Part shown: piece after piece, positions 60,858 through 64,000 of the stretch
Layout: each line of letters begins with the position of its first letter
How positions within the stretch are numbered: position 1 is the first letter of the stretch
DNA from: Ophiodon elongatus
Taxonomy: Eukaryota; Chordata; Actinopteri; Perciformes; Hexagrammidae
Length of the DNA stretch: 64,000 nt
Reading direction: 5' to 3'
Assembly: GCA_016806645.1 (NCBI GenBank)
Contig: JACSYO010002116.1
Coordinates: 6,504,001-6,568,000 of the forward strand
The notes under the pieces: model-generated
What the model was told of the DNA's origin: nothing
Seen by the model: the letters and a program-made list of their open reading frames with translations, nothing else
Databases searched by the model: none
Program-made: the position numbers and the translations under genes

Positions 60858-63344
60858 GTAAGACAAACTCAGACAGATCACCTGACAGGAGAGAGTGCTG
60901 GCAGAGTGTTTGATAATTGCTCTGTAAGTGTGATAAATGTGGGCGTGATGGATTACAGGACATACAATGTTGTAAAATGGGTCCCACACATACAAAACTA
61001 GAACCAGTTAAACCAGTATTTTGATTTTCAGCCAGATTATGAGGACAGAAAACCTGAGACCAAATAAGCTTCTGAGCACAGACCTGCCATTAAAACATGC
61101 TAAATGGCTGACAAACCACAAAAAATCCCCTTTACCTCAAAATGAAAATTGAAGGAGGGAAGGAGTCTCAGATTTCAGTTATGTACACTAACTACTTAGC
61201 AAAGTATTTCCACAGTAAACGTTTTGCTGCTGTGGTGAGTTTGGTTATTTGTTTGATAACTATTCTATGGGTTGTATGGTCAGGAGTTCCCCTCTGTGTC
61301 CAGAAGGTTTTTGAGTGTGTTGTGTTTATGGTAGGGTGGTCATGATCTGTCCCTCTTTTTTGTCCCACCACTTAGACTCACTATTGTTTCATTCTGGGAA
61401 AATCCCAGACACATGCGTACATGTGTACATGCAACATACGCATGTAAAATAGAAGGACCAGTGATATCACAATATTAACCAAAAATAAGGATTACAATAG
61501 TTTGAACTTCGTTGTTTTTACTGAAAATTGATTGATTGATTTGATGAGAAACAGATGTCATTATTGAGAATGACTCAACGCATTACACCGCTTTAACTTG
61601 TAATGACTCATTTTAAGCTTTATTGTGGGATTGTCAGAGTGTCATCTTTTAACTTGCAAGTTAGCTTTTGTTCCAGAACGTGTTGCTTCACTAATAGCTA
61701 AATAGATTCAGTCCAGAAAACTAAATATAGATATATATTTCTCAACTGTGGTAGCTGTAAAAACAGACTGCTGCAGTGAGAACCGGTGATGTTGCTTTCT
61801 GTTATTACGCAGGTTGTCCAAGGCTCCAGTTTGGTGAGAAATGTGGAAAACCGACAAAAAGAGAGATTAGGGTCTCAGCCAGAACAGGCAACAACTCACT
61901 GATATAAGCTAACTTTATATGATGCATCAGCTCCTTTGTCAAGAACAATATATTTGTTTTTATTGTTAATCGGAAATTAGTTAATCTCTTCCGATTCAAT
62001 CCTATTGCACCTTACCTGTGATGTAAGTGCAATGAGCAGTGGCAAGAGTTACACATTTTGACTCATGATTGAATCGTCATCTTTACTAAAATGAATACTA
62101 TGAGAAATAAAACTAAGTCATGAAACCATGAGAGCTAGAATGACAATTTGAAACCACAGAAACTTTGATTGAAAGTTCATAACTGCAGCTGACAAAACAA
62201 TCTAGCCATTCAGAAGCTGTTGATCTAAGATGTTCATCGTATGTGATAAAATCCAAAGCTCCAGAACAGCTACAAAATGGACCTCGTGGTTAGATTGGTT
62301 TTTGAATGTTTTCTTCAGTGTCAAAGATTTTACTTTTAATTTTAACTGTTAATCCAACATCGGCTGTCGCATGACAACTGGGCAAAAGCATCTGCTGAGG
62401 AAGATCATGTGATTCAATCAAAAGCTTCAAAACAGCAACCAAATTAACCTTTTACACAAAGTACAAAATACATTGTGATAGCATGGTGATAACTGTAATG
62501 GTGTATATATGTCACACTATGACATATGATCAGAAATAAAATTGTCTATTGTTGTGCTGTAATAGGTTATGCTTTTCGTAATATAGTGACATTGGTAAAG
62601 CTGATGGAGTGAGGCCAAAGGTTACCCACAACTTACTCATTAGATAATTTGTGGGAATACGGGGCATTACTCAGCAGTCACATTCTTGGGTTCAGACCAA
62701 CATTTGGAAACTCCTAATGTGAACTTCTAGAAAATACAGTGACTCTGTTGAATGAGTTAAGATGGAAACCACATGTAGACGTCCACCATAGCTCCAAGAC
62801 CGACTTTTACTGTGATCATCTATACCTGGGATGTCTGAGTGTTTGTTGTTATCGTTTCCATTGAATATCCAGGCTGATGCAAACAAGTCCTGTATGAAAA
62901 AAAGAAGTAGATTTGAAAGTGTTGTTCAAATATTTTATCATGATCACGCTCTGCAGGTGTGGTCAGGTGATGTGTGTTAGTCATGTTGTGGCTGGAAATG
63001 TCATCTGGTTTGACTTGGAAGCTAAATCAGAAAACAAGCTTGAACATGAATGACGAGTATTAATGATGGCGATATCTTGAGGTATTTTCTCCTTCATGGC
63101 TCAGCAGCAGCCTTGCTGTATTCGATAAGGTTTACTGTCTTGCTAAAGATTTCACAAGAAGGGCTGAATGTACCTGACTGTGCTTATCTGCTTACAGTGT
63201 ATAGTGACTATCAGGTACTTTTTAGTTTACAATGCCACCACTATAGCTCCACTGATGACCACTAGAGGACAGTGTGGGATACGATTGTCTAGATTTGAGG
63301 CTCACTGCGAAAAGAAAGTGAGATGTGGTTGGTCTGTTGCAGTG
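60858..63344 (+). other. rassf4: rassf4 intron 3, unique part
   Basis: No further rassf4 exon is recognised. Two diverged copies of a roughly 60-nt phrase ('atctgctgaggaagatcatgtg'-like and 'aaagctccagaacagc'-like) occur at 62205-62285 and 62388-62455, probably parts of an interspersed repeat. A near-CTCF motif, CCACTAGAGGACAG, is at 63259-63272 (one mismatch). Confidence 0.45.
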
Positions 63345-63870
63345 TTAACAGAAGGATTCAGATCCTTTACCAAAGTTGAAGTAATACGCAGTCACAGTTA
63401 TATTATATTATTGTATTAATAAGATAAGATAGATAAGATTATCCTTTATTACTCCTACAATGGGAAAGAATTACAAAAAACATGTATAGAAATTAGGTAA
63501 TCAAACAGTAAAGGCATAATAAATAAGTAAACCATTAAACTAACAAGATTTAAATCAAATATAATCTGACTGAATGGTTGAGTCACATATTATATTATTG
63601 GATTATTTTTACTGATGCTTTAATATCCATCCATTATCTAAAACCACTTATTCTATTCAGGGTGATTTATTTGATAATTAGCCTTAAAAGTAACTAACTA
63701 AAGTAAATAAATGTAGTGGAGTAAGAAATGCAATGTTTGCATCTGAAAATGTAATGAAGTAGAAGTATGAAGGAGCAAAAACTGTAAATACTCAAGTAAA
63801 GTACAAGTACCTTGAATAATACTTGCAGTACTTGAATAGAAAGTTAATTACTTTCCACCACTTGGTGATA
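63345..63870 (+). mobile_element. Composite: family C repeat with nested insertions
   Basis: The left end of family C ('aaggattcagatcctttacc') is at 63352, its middle ('tattatattattggattatttttactgatgc') resumes near 63588, and its right part ('gtagtggagtaa', 'aatactcaagtaaagtacaagtacc', 'ttactttccaccactt') runs to 63863. In between are a LINE-tail-like insert (63418-63560, 'gataagatagataagattatcctttatt-ctcc-acaatggg') and a short 'atccatccattatctaaaacc' insert (63627-63668). Confidence 0.6.
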
Positions 63871-64000
63871 ACGTGGTTTATATTTAAGATATGGTCTGAA
63901 AATGTCAAACAGCTAGTAGCAAAAAATGAAAACTCAAGTAGCCTACGTCAACATTGTACTTGAGTACAGCCCAATGGCCCAAAGATACGATCTCTCACAG
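63871..64000. other. rassf4 intron, window edge
   Basis: Non-coding sequence; nothing identified beyond 'gtacttgagtaca', which may be further family C sequence. Confidence 0.4.

Noticed and set aside
61805..61870. Acceptor-like 'attacgcag' considered as the next rassf4 exon
   Set aside because: The following sequence does not encode the conserved E-G-L-L-N-I-x-W-G-L-R-R segment expected next in RASSF2/4.
1..64000. Prokaryotic features: operons, CRISPR arrays, insertion sequences, origins
   Set aside because: The window is vertebrate nuclear DNA with spliced genes; no regularly spaced repeat-spacer array or bacterial gene is present.

Overview
The window is nuclear DNA from a teleost fish, probably a percomorph. 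The evidence is small vertebrate exons with GT-AG introns, long CA/GT microsatellites, and several high-copy repeat families of spiny-rayed fish. I recognise those repeats from memory, not from a search. About 95% of the window is non-coding. Most open frames are chance frames, often running through CA/GT arrays.

Four genes can be reconstructed exon by exon with clean splice sites and continuous phase. (1) cxcl12 (SDF-1, most like the fish 'a' paralogue), minus strand, 21221 to 16436, 4 coding exons, 98 aa, with a 3'UTR to about 15.4 kb. (2) tmem72, plus strand, 46269 to 50857, 5 coding exons, 267 aa. (3) rassf4, plus strand: a non-coding first exon ends at 55253, two coding exons lie at 60598-60650 and 60782-60857, and the rest runs off the right edge. 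(4) A second CXC chemokine, minus strand, 59778 to 58516, 4 exons, 135 aa, lying wholly inside rassf4 intron 1. The order CXCL12 - TMEM72 - RASSF4 is as I recall it for human chromosome 10, which supports the calls. A decayed coiled-coil gene or retrocopy with three in-frame stops and no frameshift sits at 51752-52486, between tmem72 and rassf4.

Layout: 1-15.4 kb is gene-poor DNA downstream of cxcl12. 15.4-21.3 kb is cxcl12. 21.3-46.2 kb is a 25-kb gene-free interval with microsatellites, MITE/SINE/LINE remnants and one doubtful isolated exon. 46.3-51.1 kb is tmem72. 51.4-52.5 kb is the coiled-coil relic. 55.06-55.25 kb is the rassf4 promoter and first exon. 58.1-59.9 kb is the nested chemokine with a TATA box and a perfect NF-kB-type site. 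60.6-64 kb is the start of rassf4 coding sequence and a repeat-rich intron.

Functionally, CXCL12 is the homeostatic guidance chemokine for CXCR4/ACKR3. The nested gene looks like an inducible non-ELR CXC chemokine. Its first-exon length, third-exon length and intron phases match cxcl12, so the two may be old local paralogues. TMEM72 and RASSF4 (a Ras-association scaffold protein) are syntenic neighbours with no evident pathway link. The most notable points are the nested antisense chemokine with six mature cysteines and an arginine-rich tail, a cxcl12 splice donor that overlaps an alternative stop codon, a candidate miR-430 site in the cxcl12 3'UTR, a splice-created uORF overlapping the rassf4 start, and a perfect CTCF-type motif in rassf4 intron 1.
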